From positions 1 to 46,050 of the forward strand of contig JANQGV010000133.1 in NCBI GenBank assembly GCA_028282925.1: DNA of 46,050 bases, read 5' to 3'. The stretch comes from Thermodesulfobacteriota bacterium. GTDB taxonomy: Bacteria; Desulfobacterota; WTBG01; CAIYCZ01; CAIRTM01. Positions 1 to 8,080 of this stretch are shown one piece after another. A program made the position numbers and the translations under genes. Below the pieces are notes generated by a model. The model worked only from the letters and a program-made list of their open reading frames with translations, did not search any database and was not told the origin of the DNA. Position 1 is the stretch's first letter. Each line of letters begins with the position of its first letter.

Positions 1-177
1 GTTTCAGGAGGAAACAAGGGTCGACATGTTTGAGCCCCGTTTTTCAGGGGCGAGTTTGTTGACCCGCCGACTGAAATCGTGCCGCGAGGGTATCCCGCCC
101 GCTTTTGGCGGGACAAGTTGCAGGCGCCCTTTCTTTGGGGCGAACAAAGAAAGGGGGTAGAAGGCGCGTAGCGTCTT
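1..177 (-). repeat. Structured dispersed repeat, copy 1 (cut by window edge)
   Basis: This stretch is the reverse complement of 28474-28660. It holds nested hairpins: GCCCC/GGGGC near 35-52, CCCGCC/GGCGGG near 96-114, and CCCTTTCTTTG/CAAAGAAAGGG near 127-156. Loops and some stem bases differ between the two copies while the arms stay complementary. No protein frame is evident. The copy may extend to the left of the window. The following stretch (178-280) has no gene, only two small hairpins (CCGAAT/ATTCGG and ACGGCT/AGCCGT, about 190-235) before the next start codon. Confidence 0.8.
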
Positions 178-280
178 ATATACATATCCATTCCGAATCG
201 CTCAAAGCTATTCGGGTCGCACGGCTCAAAGCCGTTGTTTTATAAATACAATAAGGTTTTTGTCGGTGTAATCTATATAG

Positions 281-1297
281 ATGAAAGCTCTTTCTCTTCA
301 GGCTTTCGAACAACAGGCTGAACACTTCAACCGCGCAGTGGACGAATTTCCCGGTATCGATCCCTTTTGCAGTCGTTCGGACTGGATTCTGTCGTTCCTG
401 GATGCTTTTCTGCCGGAAGTACCGCTTTTTATTTGGCGTCACAACGACAGTTATCTCCTGCTGTGCGAAAGCCTGTCTTCCGACGGTCATATGTTTCTCA
501 CATCACCTGAGCCCATGTGGGGTTTTTCCGCCGCCCTGGTCGGCCCGGATTCACCCTCTTTGCTTAGGGCCGTATTTTCGCCGGACGGCCCTCTGCCGCA
601 AACAGACCACACCCACCTCGTTCTTTTCGGTCTGCCCGATAATCAACATTTTTTACAGGAGATTACCGCTGCCGGGGGCCTCTATCATAAACCCCTGCCG
701 GTTGCCCCCACCCTCCGGTGCGTCAGTGCCCTTGATGGCGGTGTGGACGGTTTCCTCAGCAGACGAACGGCAAAATTCCGGGCCGGTCTTCGCCGGGCGC
801 TTCGCAAAACAGCTTCGGCAGGAATAGCGTTCAAACGAATAGACGCACTTGACGAAAACCGTTTAGACGAAATCTACTCCGAAATTGTATCGGTAGAAAG
901 AAAAAGCTGGAAAGGAAAAACAGGCGAAGGAGCAGACCAGCCACCCATGAAACAGTTCTACCGCACGCTGCTCGCCCGCATCACCCCGGCCGGACAGGTA
1001 CGACTTATATTTGCAGAACGGAATGGAGAAGTTATCGGCTATATTTATGGGGCCGCCACAGGCAAACACTTCCGTGGTTTACAGTTCAGCTTTGATGAGC
1101 GGTTCTCCGCCCTGGGACTCGGAAATACTCTGCAGTTTCAGATGATTACCCGGCTCTGTGAAGAGGGCTGCCTGAAGTACGACCTTGGAATGGATGTTCC
1201 CTACAAAAGGCGCTGGGCCGAAACCCTGCACACCACTACGTCTCTCTTTTTTCGCTCGCTGCTTGAGCCCTGCACCCTTATGCAGATAAAGGAATAA
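281..1297 (+). CDS. GNAT/BioF2-like acyltransferase
   Basis: A 338-aa soluble protein whose C-terminal half (about residues 150-310) looks like the BioF2-like / Acetyltransf_6 fold of GNAT N-acyltransferases. It has an Arg/Lys-rich stretch (SRRTAKFRAGLRRALRK) followed by a helix with VERKSWKG, a strand with a RNGEVIGYIYG pattern, and a late LGMDVPYKRRWA motif typical of these enzymes. Known relatives transfer acyl or aminoacyl groups in polysaccharide, peptidoglycan or lipid modification; the substrate here cannot be told. The ATG has no clear ribosome-binding site, so the exact start is not certain. It stands alone on the plus strand, convergent with the minus-strand operon ending at 1426. 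Confidence 0.75.
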   Translation: MKALSLQAFEQQAEHFNRAVDEFPGIDPFCSRSDWILSFLDAFLPEVPLFIWRHNDSYLLLCESLSSDGHMFLTSPEPMWGFSAALVGPDSPSLLRAVFSPDGPLPQTDHTHLVLFGLPDNQHFLQEITAAGGLYHKPLPVAPTLRCVSALDGGVDGFLSRRTAKFRAGLRRALRKTASAGIAFKRIDALDENRLDEIYSEIVSVERKSWKGKTGEGADQPPMKQFYRTLLARITPAGQVRLIFAERNGEVIGYIYGAATGKHFRGLQFSFDERFSALGLGNTLQFQMITRLCEEGCLKYDLGMDVPYKRRWAETLHTTTSLFFRSLLEPCTLMQIKE

Positions 1298-1347
1298 CCC
1301 TTTAAAAGAATCTTTCCTGGGCTTTTGCAGGAATACCGTGCTAACGT

Positions 1348-1425
1348 GAGGCTGTTGGAGAATGTTCAGACACAAGTGGTACATCCCGATATGATCGGGA
1401 TAGATGGACATTCTCCGACAGTCTC
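1348..1425 (-). repeat. Post-stop hairpin element, short form
   Basis: On the minus strand this starts on the base after the stop codon at 1426-1428. An 18-nt left arm (1425-1408) pairs with 1365-1348 apart from two mismatches. Nineteen bases in comes CATCTA, and near the far end TGTACC, CTGAAC and TCCAACAG. The spacing and these motifs match the 125-bp elements at 19661, 30340 and 34530, so this is the same family with about 47 internal bases missing. An internal hairpin (ATCCCGAT/ATCGGGAT) replaces the lost part. It may act as the 3' end structure of the minus-strand operon. Confidence 0.75.
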
Positions 1426-1593
1426 CTAGTCCTGTGCTTTCTTCTGTTGTTCCAGAAGCTCCTTGATTCGCAACTGGTCTTGTTGTAACCGCTCCTGTTC
1501 CTGCCGAACGTTGTCATACTTTTTATATGCAAACAGAAACGCCCCTAAAACCAGGGCGGTAATAATGACATACTTCATATACTTTGCAACCAT
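1426..1593 (-). CDS. 55-aa single-span membrane protein with coiled-coil tail
   Basis: A small open frame starts with ATG at 1593 and ends with TAG at 1426. Residues about 7-24 form one hydrophobic helix (VIITALVLGAFLFA), followed by a Lys/Tyr stretch and then a Gln/Glu/Leu-rich helical tail with heptad-like Leu spacing (residues 28-52). It lies 27 nt downstream of the thioredoxin-like gene on the same strand and is directly followed by the hairpin element, so it appears to be the last cistron of that operon. No family is recognised. The composition, position and strand make it more likely real than chance, but it is short and its ribosome-binding site is weak. Confidence 0.6.
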   Translation of the reverse strand: MVAKYMKYVIITALVLGAFLFAYKKYDNVRQEQERLQQDQLRIKELLEQQKKAQD

Positions 1594-1620
1594 TCTACGT
1601 CCATTCTCGGGCCGGCGCTG

Positions 1621-2172
1621 TTATAAACCGGCCTGCTTTCGCACCTCATCTAAAAAAGCCTTGGGGTTTCCAAGTGGCCCTGATTTCATCAGTACCTTTT
1701 CAAGGGAACCGTCCGGTTTCTTTTTCAGCACGAGAAACGTCGGCGTGCTTTTTACGTTCATGCTTTTCATCACAGCAACTTTTTTATCCGGCACCAGGGG
1801 GAAAGCAACAGTATACTTCTTTCTGAACGCTGAAACATCCTTCAGAGAATTTCCGATCCCGATACCAACCATTTTTATTTTTTTATTCAGGGAGGTATCC
1901 CCCGCTATCAGGCTGTACAGCTCATTTACCAGCCCGGCTTCCTTGCGGCACAGGTTGCAGTAATAGGAAAAAAACTCGGCTATAATAACCGGTGTTTTAA
2001 TGTCGGCAAGGACAAACGTTTCTGCATCCGGCAGGCCGAGATAGGTCCGGTCCGCCGTATCAGGCGGCATCGGCAACGTTGCCGCGCATGCTGCAGCGCT
2101 GAAAACAACTACCCCAAAAACAACCAGCGTGAAAAAGGACGACACTTTTTGTAAACGATTTGTCTTTTTCAT
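1621..2172 (-). CDS. Periplasmic TlpA/ResA-like thioredoxin-fold protein
   Basis: A 183-aa protein with an N-terminal signal sequence (hydrophobic residues about 11-27, probable cleavage after ACAA near residue 31). The exported domain has the thioredoxin active site C72-N-L-C75 preceded by an aromatic FFSYY stretch, and a cis-proline loop (KSTPTF) near residue 145, as in TlpA/ResA thiol-disulfide proteins. The likely role is thiol-disulfide exchange in the periplasm, with the client unknown. Its ATG overlaps the stop of the upstream amidase gene in an ATGA junction, so the two are translationally coupled. Confidence 0.85.
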   Translation of the reverse strand: MKKTNRLQKVSSFFTLVVFGVVVFSAAACAATLPMPPDTADRTYLGLPDAETFVLADIKTPVIIAEFFSYYCNLCRKEAGLVNELYSLIAGDTSLNKKIKMVGIGIGNSLKDVSAFRKKYTVAFPLVPDKKVAVMKSMNVKSTPTFLVLKKKPDGSLEKVLMKSGPLGNPKAFLDEVRKQAGL

Positions 2173-2978
2173 GGCTCTATCTCTCTTTCAGAAGTGGGAA
2201 GATTAAGGGTAAAGGGGCGCATGTCGTTAAGAAACGGGTATGTGCTCCGAACCTTGTGTACATCGCCGGGGTCTATTTCAACCACGATACATTCCTCTTT
2301 GTCCGTACCGCTGCAAAGGCTCTCTCCTGTGGGTCCGAAAACCTGCGACCCTCCTGAATAATCGAGGTTGTTGCCGTCCGAGCCGACCCGGTTTACCCCC
2401 AGAACAAAGCACTGGTTTTCTATCGCCCGGGCACGCAACAGGGCTTCCCAATGCATTTTCCGGGCTGTGGGCCAATTGGCAATAACAAACAGAGCCTGAA
2501 CCTCTTTTGCCACACAGCGAAACAGTTCCGGGAACCTCAAATCATAACAAATAAACACGCCGGCGGTCATCGACCCCAGATGAAAGATAACCGTTTTTTC
2601 TCCGGCCTCATAATGCTCCGCTTCTCCGCCGTAAGAAAATGGATACATTTTTGTATAGGTCGCTATACACCGCCCCCGATCATCATAGACAACTGCAAGA
2701 TTTCTGCCCTTTTGCGGCCGGTCCCCTTTTCCGGAAAACCCGGCTATAAGGGCTATGCCGTATTTTTCAGACATCCGGCTCAAGGCACAACCTGTCTTGC
2801 CCTCGACATCCTCTGCTATTTTAGACACATTAAAAGAAAAACCGGTGGTGCACATTTCGGGCAACACAGCCGCTTCACAACCCCTTTCTGCCGCCAGCCG
2901 TATAAACTCCTCTATCCGTTTGAGGTTGTGTTTTTTCTCCTCCCAAAAAATATCCATTTGTATTAGTGCGGTTTTCAT
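2169..2978 (-). CDS. Nitrilase-superfamily carbon-nitrogen hydrolase (omega-amidase-like)
   Basis: A 269-aa enzyme of the carbon-nitrogen hydrolase superfamily. The catalytic triad is visible: Glu41 in LPEM, Lys109 in YTKMYPF, and Cys143 in ICYDLRFPE. The order, spacing and length fit the small single-domain members (omega-amidase / YafV-type), which hydrolyse the side-chain amide of keto-acid amides. The exact substrate is not determined by sequence. The gene sits in a minus-strand operon, six bases after the preceding cistron and overlapping the next by four. Confidence 0.88.
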   Translation of the reverse strand: MKTALIQMDIFWEEKKHNLKRIEEFIRLAAERGCEAAVLPEMCTTGFSFNVSKIAEDVEGKTGCALSRMSEKYGIALIAGFSGKGDRPQKGRNLAVVYDDRGRCIATYTKMYPFSYGGEAEHYEAGEKTVIFHLGSMTAGVFICYDLRFPELFRCVAKEVQALFVIANWPTARKMHWEALLRARAIENQCFVLGVNRVGSDGNNLDYSGGSQVFGPTGESLCSGTDKEECIVVEIDPGDVHKVRSTYPFLNDMRPFTLNLPTSEREIEP

Positions 2979-2984
2979 TCGGTC

Positions 2985-3431
2985 TTATCTATCGGGATCC
3001 GTTGCTTCCTGGGCTGTTCCGCCGATGTCGAGACCCATTTTTTCCAGCGTTTCACTTTTTTCACCGCACATAACCTTCAGAATTTCCTCCCGGGCGATAT
3101 TTTTTGAAAGACCCTTCTCAACAAGGTAAAGAATAATCTCTTCAAACTTTTCCCTCCGGCGCTGCCCCTGGCGGCTGAGGTCCCGGCGATCATTAAAAAA
3201 ATCAAGCATCGTGGAACCGCACACACAGTTCCGATACAGCTCCACTATTGTTTTGTTCTTGTCGTCCTGATGGGAGTGCAAACCGCTTCCCTCGTGAATT
3301 GCCAGGGTCTGTTCAATAAATTCTTCCGCGGTTTCATATTGCCGTCCGCAGGTAGCACATTTTTTTGGAAAGGAATATGCAACAAGCGCGTGTAGTCCTT
3401 CATAAAGCTGGGGGGTGTCTTTCTTCGTCAC
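2985..3431 (-). CDS. Conserved-looking Cys/His-containing protein, unknown function
   Basis: The frame stays open back to 3563, but the upstream part overlaps the zinc-ribbon gene at 3475-3681. A GTG at 3431, ten bases after an AAAGGA ribosome-binding site, is preferred and gives 148 aa. The protein has a KCATCG pair near residue 25, a His-rich HEGSGLHSH segment near residue 50, and NCVCG near residue 70, which together could bind a metal. The C-terminal half is helical and charged. I do not recognise the family. It is in operon with the preceding zinc-ribbon and LOG-family genes. Confidence 0.65.
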   Translation of the reverse strand: MTKKDTPQLYEGLHALVAYSFPKKCATCGRQYETAEEFIEQTLAIHEGSGLHSHQDDKNKTIVELYRNCVCGSTMLDFFNDRRDLSRQGQRRREKFEEIILYLVEKGLSKNIAREEILKVMCGEKSETLEKMGLDIGGTAQEATDPDR

Positions 3432-3474
3432 CGTACCGCCATCCTTTCCTTTCTTCCTTTTTAGCGCAGCAGAG

Positions 3475-3681
3475 TTATTGCTGAATTTCCGGGTTGGGCT
3501 CATGGGCCTTCCTGCCATACACTTTCTCATAGGCCTTGCAGTAGGGGCAAAGGCCGCTTTCAAAAAATTTTACAAACAAAAAAGCGATCCCCTTCTGCTT
3601 TATCCGGCCGCGCTTACATACCGGACACTCTACGCAACGCTGGGCCATTTTCCGGTCTTTTTCGGAGATGTTTTGATCCAT
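3475..3681 (-). CDS. 68-aa zinc-ribbon protein
   Basis: A small protein with two Cys knuckles, CVECPVC near residue 16 and CPYC near residue 44, separated by a basic linker (RGRIKQKG) and a hydrophobic FLFVKFFESG stretch. This is a zinc-ribbon pattern. A good ribosome-binding site (AGGAGA) lies eight bases before the ATG. It follows the LOG-family gene by 21 nt in the same direction. The function is unknown; a metal-stabilised adaptor or nucleic-acid-binding role is possible. Confidence 0.72.
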   Translation of the reverse strand: MDQNISEKDRKMAQRCVECPVCKRGRIKQKGIAFLFVKFFESGLCPYCKAYEKVYGRKAHEPNPEIQQ

Positions 3682-3702
3682 ACCTGTTCTCCTTTTGCTC
3701 CT

Positions 3703-4248
3703 CTACAGATGTTTTTTTATAAAGGTCTTTACTTTATCAAAATTCTTTTCAACCGTGACCTTTCGCGGCAGACCAGGTATCTCGTCGCGATTGTCAAGAA
3801 AAGCGACCAGCGGCTTATTATATTTTTGAGCCAGAATTATTTCGCTTGCCGTGCCGTGCGATCCCGGCAGGGCAATAATAACCGACGAGCTGAGAATATT
3901 GATATGGTTGCGGGACATGGGATCGACCCCCTTGGGTCCGCTTAAAGGCAAATGGGTATATATGGGAAGCTCCACCCACGGATTCGGGTAACCGGGCAGC
4001 GATTCATAGCCGTCCTGTTTTTCCATTCCGGGCAATATGCCGATGACCAACCCCTTTCGGTCCGGGACAGTATAAAAAGCTTTGCTCACCGCCTCCATAA
4101 CCCCGCTGCCGCCCCCGGTTAAAAGATGCATGCCCTCTCCGGCCAGCCACTCTCCCACAAGCGTAGAGCGCTCGGTATACGGTTCTGTTCCGGACCCCAT
4201 TACTCCGATAATAGGAATGTGTGATTTCACGATCGATTCTACCTGCAA
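3703..4248 (-). CDS. LOG-family / TIGR00725-type Rossmann-fold protein
   Basis: A 181-aa protein with the LOG-family layout: a first strand IPIIGVMGSGTEP, a GGGSGVMEA glycine loop at about 45-53, an SRNHIN segment near 112, and a PGSHGTASE motif at about 128-136. In LOG proteins the PGGxGTxxE motif holds the catalytic residues for cytokinin-type nucleoside-monophosphate phosphoribohydrolases; here the second Gly is Ser. Close relatives are also annotated as molybdenum-cofactor-carrier-like, so the substrate is open. The first start is a TTG at 4248 after AAGAGA; a GTG six codons later is a possible alternative. A 109-bp AT-rich gap upstream probably carries its promoter, making it the first gene of the 4248-1426 operon. 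Confidence 0.78.
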   Translation of the reverse strand: MQVESIVKSHIPIIGVMGSGTEPYTERSTLVGEWLAGEGMHLLTGGGSGVMEAVSKAFYTVPDRKGLVIGILPGMEKQDGYESLPGYPNPWVELPIYTHLPLSGPKGVDPMSRNHINILSSSVIIALPGSHGTASEIILAQKYNKPLVAFLDNRDEIPGLPRKVTVEKNFDKVKTFIKKHL

Positions 4249-4357
4249 TTGATTTCTCTTGATGGTTTTTGTATCGTAAGTTTGAATTTATACATTTATA
4301 CTATTATTTCGTGTCGAACAAGGATAAAAATTCCGGTGTGTTCTGCAGAAGAAAGAC

Positions 4358-5353
4358 TTACAGGTTTTTATAGAAACCCGAGGGCTGTAATTCATGCGAA
4401 ACAACACCCCGCTCCAGCACCAGAAATTTCCTGATGTCGGTGCACAGGTCACATTTTGATATAAACATCCGCGTTGGACTGTATCCATGTCCTTCTACGG
4501 CAAAGTCAAAAAGACTTTGTATTCCCTTTTTAAACAATCCCGTCTGCAGGGGATATTTCTCTTCCGGTATCGGCATTCCAAGATCGTCTATCTGTATGGA
4601 AAGTCCTGAGCACAACCCCGGTATATAGTTTCCGTAGAGATCAACATGAAAGTGATTGGTATCCACCAGTTCCAGGCAACCCTCCCGGTTTTCTTCCAGA
4701 ATCGTCTCGGCTTTCTTTTTCTCAAAAAGATCTTCGAACAAACGAAGGGCCCGGCCCCCGAAATGGAGCCAGTAGCGTGACGGTATTTTTTCAAGATAGT
4801 CGTTACCGAAATTTGTTATGTATTCTTCCAGGGGGTGGGTCACCGAACCATCAAAGGCGTCAAGGTCTTTGTAAAAATCCAGTACCCAGGGAAACACGTT
4901 CATGCCTGTCTTTTCACAGGCGTCCACAACCCCTTTGACGTTATTAAAAGGTATGTGTTCATTATGAAAAGGGCTGATGGAAACCAGAAGAGTGGTAAGA
5001 CCATAGTGCTGCAGTTGCCTGAGCAGATCGCAGGCTTGTTGAGAGTCCTGGTACCAGGATGAATTGGTTTCTACATACTCAACAAAAACCCCTTCCAGAT
5101 GGGCTGTTTCCAAAACAGCCATCACTCCTTCCGGATTCAGCAGAGGTTCTCCACCGCCGATATGGATAGCGTTACATCTGAGTGCTCTTATGAGTGAAAA
5201 GCTCCGGCGGGCCGTTTCTGCATCAATAAAATCTTTTTCGCGCTGTGGTCCGCCGGCATACAGGCAATGTCTGCACTGTGATGAACAGTTGTAGTTTGTA
5301 ATGATACCTCCGCCGACCAGGCTTTTTATTTCAAACGCATGTCCTTCTATCAC
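4358..5353 (-). CDS. Radical SAM enzyme
   Basis: A 331-aa protein with the radical SAM cluster motif C23-x3-C27-x2-C30 and the SAM-contacting GGGEP motif at 66-70. The C-terminal part carries further cysteines (LCSG near 250 and SKCDLCTD near 305) that could bind an auxiliary cluster or substrate. The GTG start follows a full AGGAGGT ribosome-binding site. It lies 48 nt downstream of the DUF1786 gene on the same strand, so the pair is probably co-transcribed. The reaction is unknown; peptide or protein modification is conceivable because many enzymes with extra C-terminal Cys motifs do this, but nothing in the window identifies a substrate. Confidence 0.85.
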   Translation of the reverse strand: MIEGHAFEIKSLVGGGIITNYNCSSQCRHCLYAGGPQREKDFIDAETARRSFSLIRALRCNAIHIGGGEPLLNPEGVMAVLETAHLEGVFVEYVETNSSWYQDSQQACDLLRQLQHYGLTTLLVSISPFHNEHIPFNNVKGVVDACEKTGMNVFPWVLDFYKDLDAFDGSVTHPLEEYITNFGNDYLEKIPSRYWLHFGGRALRLFEDLFEKKKAETILEENREGCLELVDTNHFHVDLYGNYIPGLCSGLSIQIDDLGMPIPEEKYPLQTGLFKKGIQSLFDFAVEGHGYSPTRMFISKCDLCTDIRKFLVLERGVVSHELQPSGFYKNL

Positions 5354-5401
5354 CCGGCACCTCCTGTTGCTTTTTCCTTGAAAACATCCTGCTGTGGATA
5401 T

Positions 5402-6478
5402 TTATATATACGAAATTGAATTCCACCCTTTTCTGATTCGTATGGCTTCAAGCAAACCTACCGCTCCGGTCAGCATATTATCGCCGAGTGGTGCTCCCAG
5501 AAGAATAGGGAGGGTAGATTCTTCCATCATTTTTCGTTTCGGCCCGGTTGAAATGATACATTCCGTGTTGTAATACCCCATAGGGGTTCTGACGTAGGCA
5601 CCGTGACCCCCCTCTTTCAAAACCTCCTCATGTACCAGGTTGCCGTCCGCAACCCGCTGAAGAAGTTCCTCAAGTTTGGGCTGGGTAATGTCTCTGGTGT
5701 GATATTCAAAAAAGCCGCCAACCCTTCCTTTCTGCACGGCAGCGCCAAGGGTATGGGAGGTTGCTATATCCATAACCAAAAGATTATCTTTAGCCGATGC
5801 CCGTGGGTCCTGGCAGGCCCCAAGTATGGCAGCCATTCCGCTGTCCATAACGTAGATTTCTTTTGCAGGTAAGCTTTCGGCCAAGTCGGATATACTTTTC
5901 AGGCGGGTCAGGGTTTCTGGAATTTCATCTCTATCATAAAGAAGCGTTTGAACTTCAGGGTCCGTGTCAAGCCTTTCTGCAAAAAGCCGGTTTCTGTAAT
6001 CAAGATGTGATACACCTGCAGGAGCAGCACCGTGGTCCTGGGCACAGATTCCTATACAGTCAAAATCGCCCTGTATGCCGAAGCCCGCTACTATTTGATC
6101 AAGTCTTTCTTTTTCTATATCTCCCAGGCAAACAACTTCGTGTTTTTCAGAAACCCTGATCGTTTCCGCCACTGTGTCGGAAACGATCTTTAAACCCGCA
6201 GAAGTAACTTTTTCCGGATTGTGATGAATAGTTGCTGCTGCCGTTTGAGAAATGATGACTTCCTGCCGTTGGGCTTTCTCTTTTAAAATTCCGGAAACCT
6301 TTCCGCCACCCATTTCTTTTCCAACAACCAGCAACGGTTTTTCAATCGGTTCTATTTTTTCAGCAATGGATATCAGGGGTGATTTGACAATGGACTTATA
6401 TGACAGACCGCTTTTCGTATCATAAAAGAGAATATCCATTGTTCCGGCGCCGATATCAATGGTAAGAACTCTGCCCAT
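5402..6478 (-). CDS. DUF1786 protein, ASKHA-type ATPase fold
   Basis: A 358-aa protein that opens with a phosphate-binding loop (DIGAGTMDI, residues 8-16) and has a second nucleotide-binding strand VMDIATSHTLGA near 228, the pattern of the actin/hexokinase/Hsp70 fold. It matches the DUF1786 family, often labelled 'putative pyruvate formate-lyase activating enzyme', but it has no CxxxCxxC motif, so that label is misleading for this polypeptide. The radical SAM enzyme is the next gene. The pair could work together, with this protein as an ATP-dependent activator. The ribosome-binding site overlaps the stop codon of the preceding small gene. Confidence 0.82.
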   Translation of the reverse strand: MGRVLTIDIGAGTMDILFYDTKSGLSYKSIVKSPLISIAEKIEPIEKPLLVVGKEMGGGKVSGILKEKAQRQEVIISQTAAATIHHNPEKVTSAGLKIVSDTVAETIRVSEKHEVVCLGDIEKERLDQIVAGFGIQGDFDCIGICAQDHGAAPAGVSHLDYRNRLFAERLDTDPEVQTLLYDRDEIPETLTRLKSISDLAESLPAKEIYVMDSGMAAILGACQDPRASAKDNLLVMDIATSHTLGAAVQKGRVGGFFEYHTRDITQPKLEELLQRVADGNLVHEEVLKEGGHGAYVRTPMGYYNTECIISTGPKRKMMEESTLPILLGAPLGDNMLTGAVGLLEAIRIRKGWNSISYI

Positions 6479-6483
6479 AGGTA

Positions 6484-6759
6484 TCAGTCCTCATTGTTTC
6501 GTAACGGTTTCCTGCATTTTATGCAGGTTTCCCGGGCTGCATCATTTTTAAAATAACAGTGCGGGCACATCAGTATTGTCTTTTCTATTCTCTTCGTAAG
6601 ACCTGAAGTAAAAACGGCGATTCCTCCAAAGGCCATAAAAATTCCTACTGAATATAAAATAGAGGCCGTCTGTGCTTCAAGCGGGACAAACGAGTGTGCT
6701 TTTGTACATGCAACACCGACAGCACATAAAAGGATACCTGTTATTTTTCTTCTGTTCAT
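6484..6759 (-). CDS. 91-aa two-span membrane protein with C-terminal zinc ribbon
   Basis: The frame is open from 6789, but the first ten codons run through the intrinsic terminator at 6774-6803, so the ATG at 6759 is preferred. Residues about 6-24 and 32-52 are hydrophobic helices. The C-terminus has CPHC and CIKC pairs, a zinc ribbon facing the cytoplasm. There is no clear ribosome-binding site. It is separated from the DUF1786 gene by only five bases, so the two are probably one unit. Function unknown. Confidence 0.6.
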   Translation of the reverse strand: MNRRKITGILLCAVGVACTKAHSFVPLEAQTASILYSVGIFMAFGGIAVFTSGLTKRIEKTILMCPHCYFKNDAARETCIKCRKPLRNNED

Positions 6760-6773
6760 TTTTTTTCTGTAAT

Positions 6774-6803
6774 AAAAAAAGCCTCGCAATTTTTTTGCAA
6801 GGC
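6774..6803 (-). terminator. Intrinsic terminator after oadB-like gene
   Basis: On the minus strand a GC-containing stem GCCTTGCAA / TTGCGAGGC is followed by seven T. It lies 26 bases past the stop of the decarboxylase beta-subunit gene and would end the operon that comes from dnaN. Confidence 0.85.
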
Positions 6804-6828
6804 TTTATAAAATACTTTTTTATACAAT

Positions 6829-8046
6829 CTAAAAAGTCAACTTTGGAATCATGGTTATATAACATGCGGCAATAATTGCAGATGTTATAACGCCAGCAAT
6901 AGAAGGCCCCATGGCATACGGCATAATAAAAGCAGAAGGGTTCACTTCATGCGCAGATTTATGAGCAACCTTGGCCGTTGTGGGTATGCACGATACACCC
7001 GCTACGCCCAGAACGGGGTTTATCTTTCCTCCACTGACTTTATAGGCAATCAGGCCGCCGATAATACCTCCGACGCCGGAAAGAAAAAGGGCTATAAATC
7101 CGAGAACTATAAGCTTAAACATCTTGGGGTCCACAACAATATCGGCGCTCAGCAAACACCCCAGGGTGAAACCGAGAAAGAGGGTGGCACCGCTGAGAAG
7201 TACATCATCAGCAACCGTAATGAAGCGGCTTATTTTAGATTCCCTTATTATAACACCAAGGAAAAAGCTTACGAAAAGCGGCGAGGCAACCGGAAAAAGA
7301 AGGCAGAGAACAGATCCGGTAATAATACTGAACGCAATTTTTTCTCCCGGAGATACCCGGCTCACGGAAAACTCTTCCATGGCAATTCCGCGCATATGAT
7401 TTGGAATGGTATATTTAATAAGGAAAGGATACCCGGCATAAATGATGCTCAAATAAATATAGGCCACTATGGTTATGGGCACAAACAGATCCCGGGCAAG
7501 CTGCAGCGAGGCAAAAAGAACCATGGGTCCGTCGGCCCCGCCGATAATAGCTATTGAAGCGGATTCGCTGGGAGAAAAACCCATGCTGAGGGCAATGGGA
7601 AAGGTAAGTATACTTCCCAGCTCCGCCGGTATTGCAAGCAATAAACTCATTTTAGGATTTGCAATAAAAAAATCCAGTTCTGTTATTGATCCTATTCCGA
7701 TAAAAACCAAACAGGCTATAAGACCGTTTGAAAAAGTTAAAGCATATATCGGCTGCAAAAAGTATATTTGAAATGCGTCTATATGCTGGACCGGTGTTTC
7801 AACCATCGGATTCAAAAACATTGTTCCCAACTCTTGTGTATTGGGCATAAGCAGGATACCGGCGTTGACCATGGCTATACCGGTACCCATGGGAATCATC
7901 AGTAAAGGATCAAGAACTTTTTTATAACCAAGATAACAGAGACCAAGACCAGTCAGAATCAGAATAATCCGGGCAATTGCCATCTGGGGTTCCATCAGCA
8001 GGAAGGATTCAATTCCCGGAAAAATACTTATAAAATCACGTAACAT
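6829..8046 (-). CDS. Sodium-pumping decarboxylase, beta (membrane) subunit
   Basis: A 405-aa integral membrane protein of the OadB/MmdB/GcdB family, which decarboxylates the carboxybiotin of its partner carrier and exports Na+. Diagnostic stretches are visible: GGADGPM near residue 172, holding the conserved membrane Asp, and NPVLGVAGVSCIPTTAKVAHK near 345. About ten hydrophobic segments are present. The ribosome-binding site AAAGGA precedes the ATG. The gene follows the small membrane protein, the biotin carrier and the delta-type subunit in one direction, so pump components are together, but the carboxyltransferase (alpha) gene is missing from the window. The substrate (methylmalonyl-CoA, oxaloacetate or glutaconyl-CoA) therefore cannot be assigned; the subunit set fits methylmalonyl-CoA decarboxylase best. 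Confidence 0.9.
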   Translation of the reverse strand: MLRDFISIFPGIESFLLMEPQMAIARIILILTGLGLCYLGYKKVLDPLLMIPMGTGIAMVNAGILLMPNTQELGTMFLNPMVETPVQHIDAFQIYFLQPIYALTFSNGLIACLVFIGIGSITELDFFIANPKMSLLLAIPAELGSILTFPIALSMGFSPSESASIAIIGGADGPMVLFASLQLARDLFVPITIVAYIYLSIIYAGYPFLIKYTIPNHMRGIAMEEFSVSRVSPGEKIAFSIITGSVLCLLFPVASPLFVSFFLGVIIRESKISRFITVADDVLLSGATLFLGFTLGCLLSADIVVDPKMFKLIVLGFIALFLSGVGGIIGGLIAYKVSGGKINPVLGVAGVSCIPTTAKVAHKSAHEVNPSAFIMPYAMGPSIAGVITSAIIAACYITMIPKLTF

Positions 8047-8080
8047 CGCTTCAGCATCCTTTACACAAACAAAAGAAGTA

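Noticed and set aside
1341-1532. 63-aa minus-strand frame
   Set aside because: It overlaps the 55-aa gene in another frame and runs into the hairpin element; no hydrophobic or domain pattern and no ribosome-binding site.
6760-6789. Upstream start for the small zinc-ribbon membrane protein
   Set aside because: The first ten codons run through an intrinsic terminator of the upstream gene; the ATG at 6759 is a better start.
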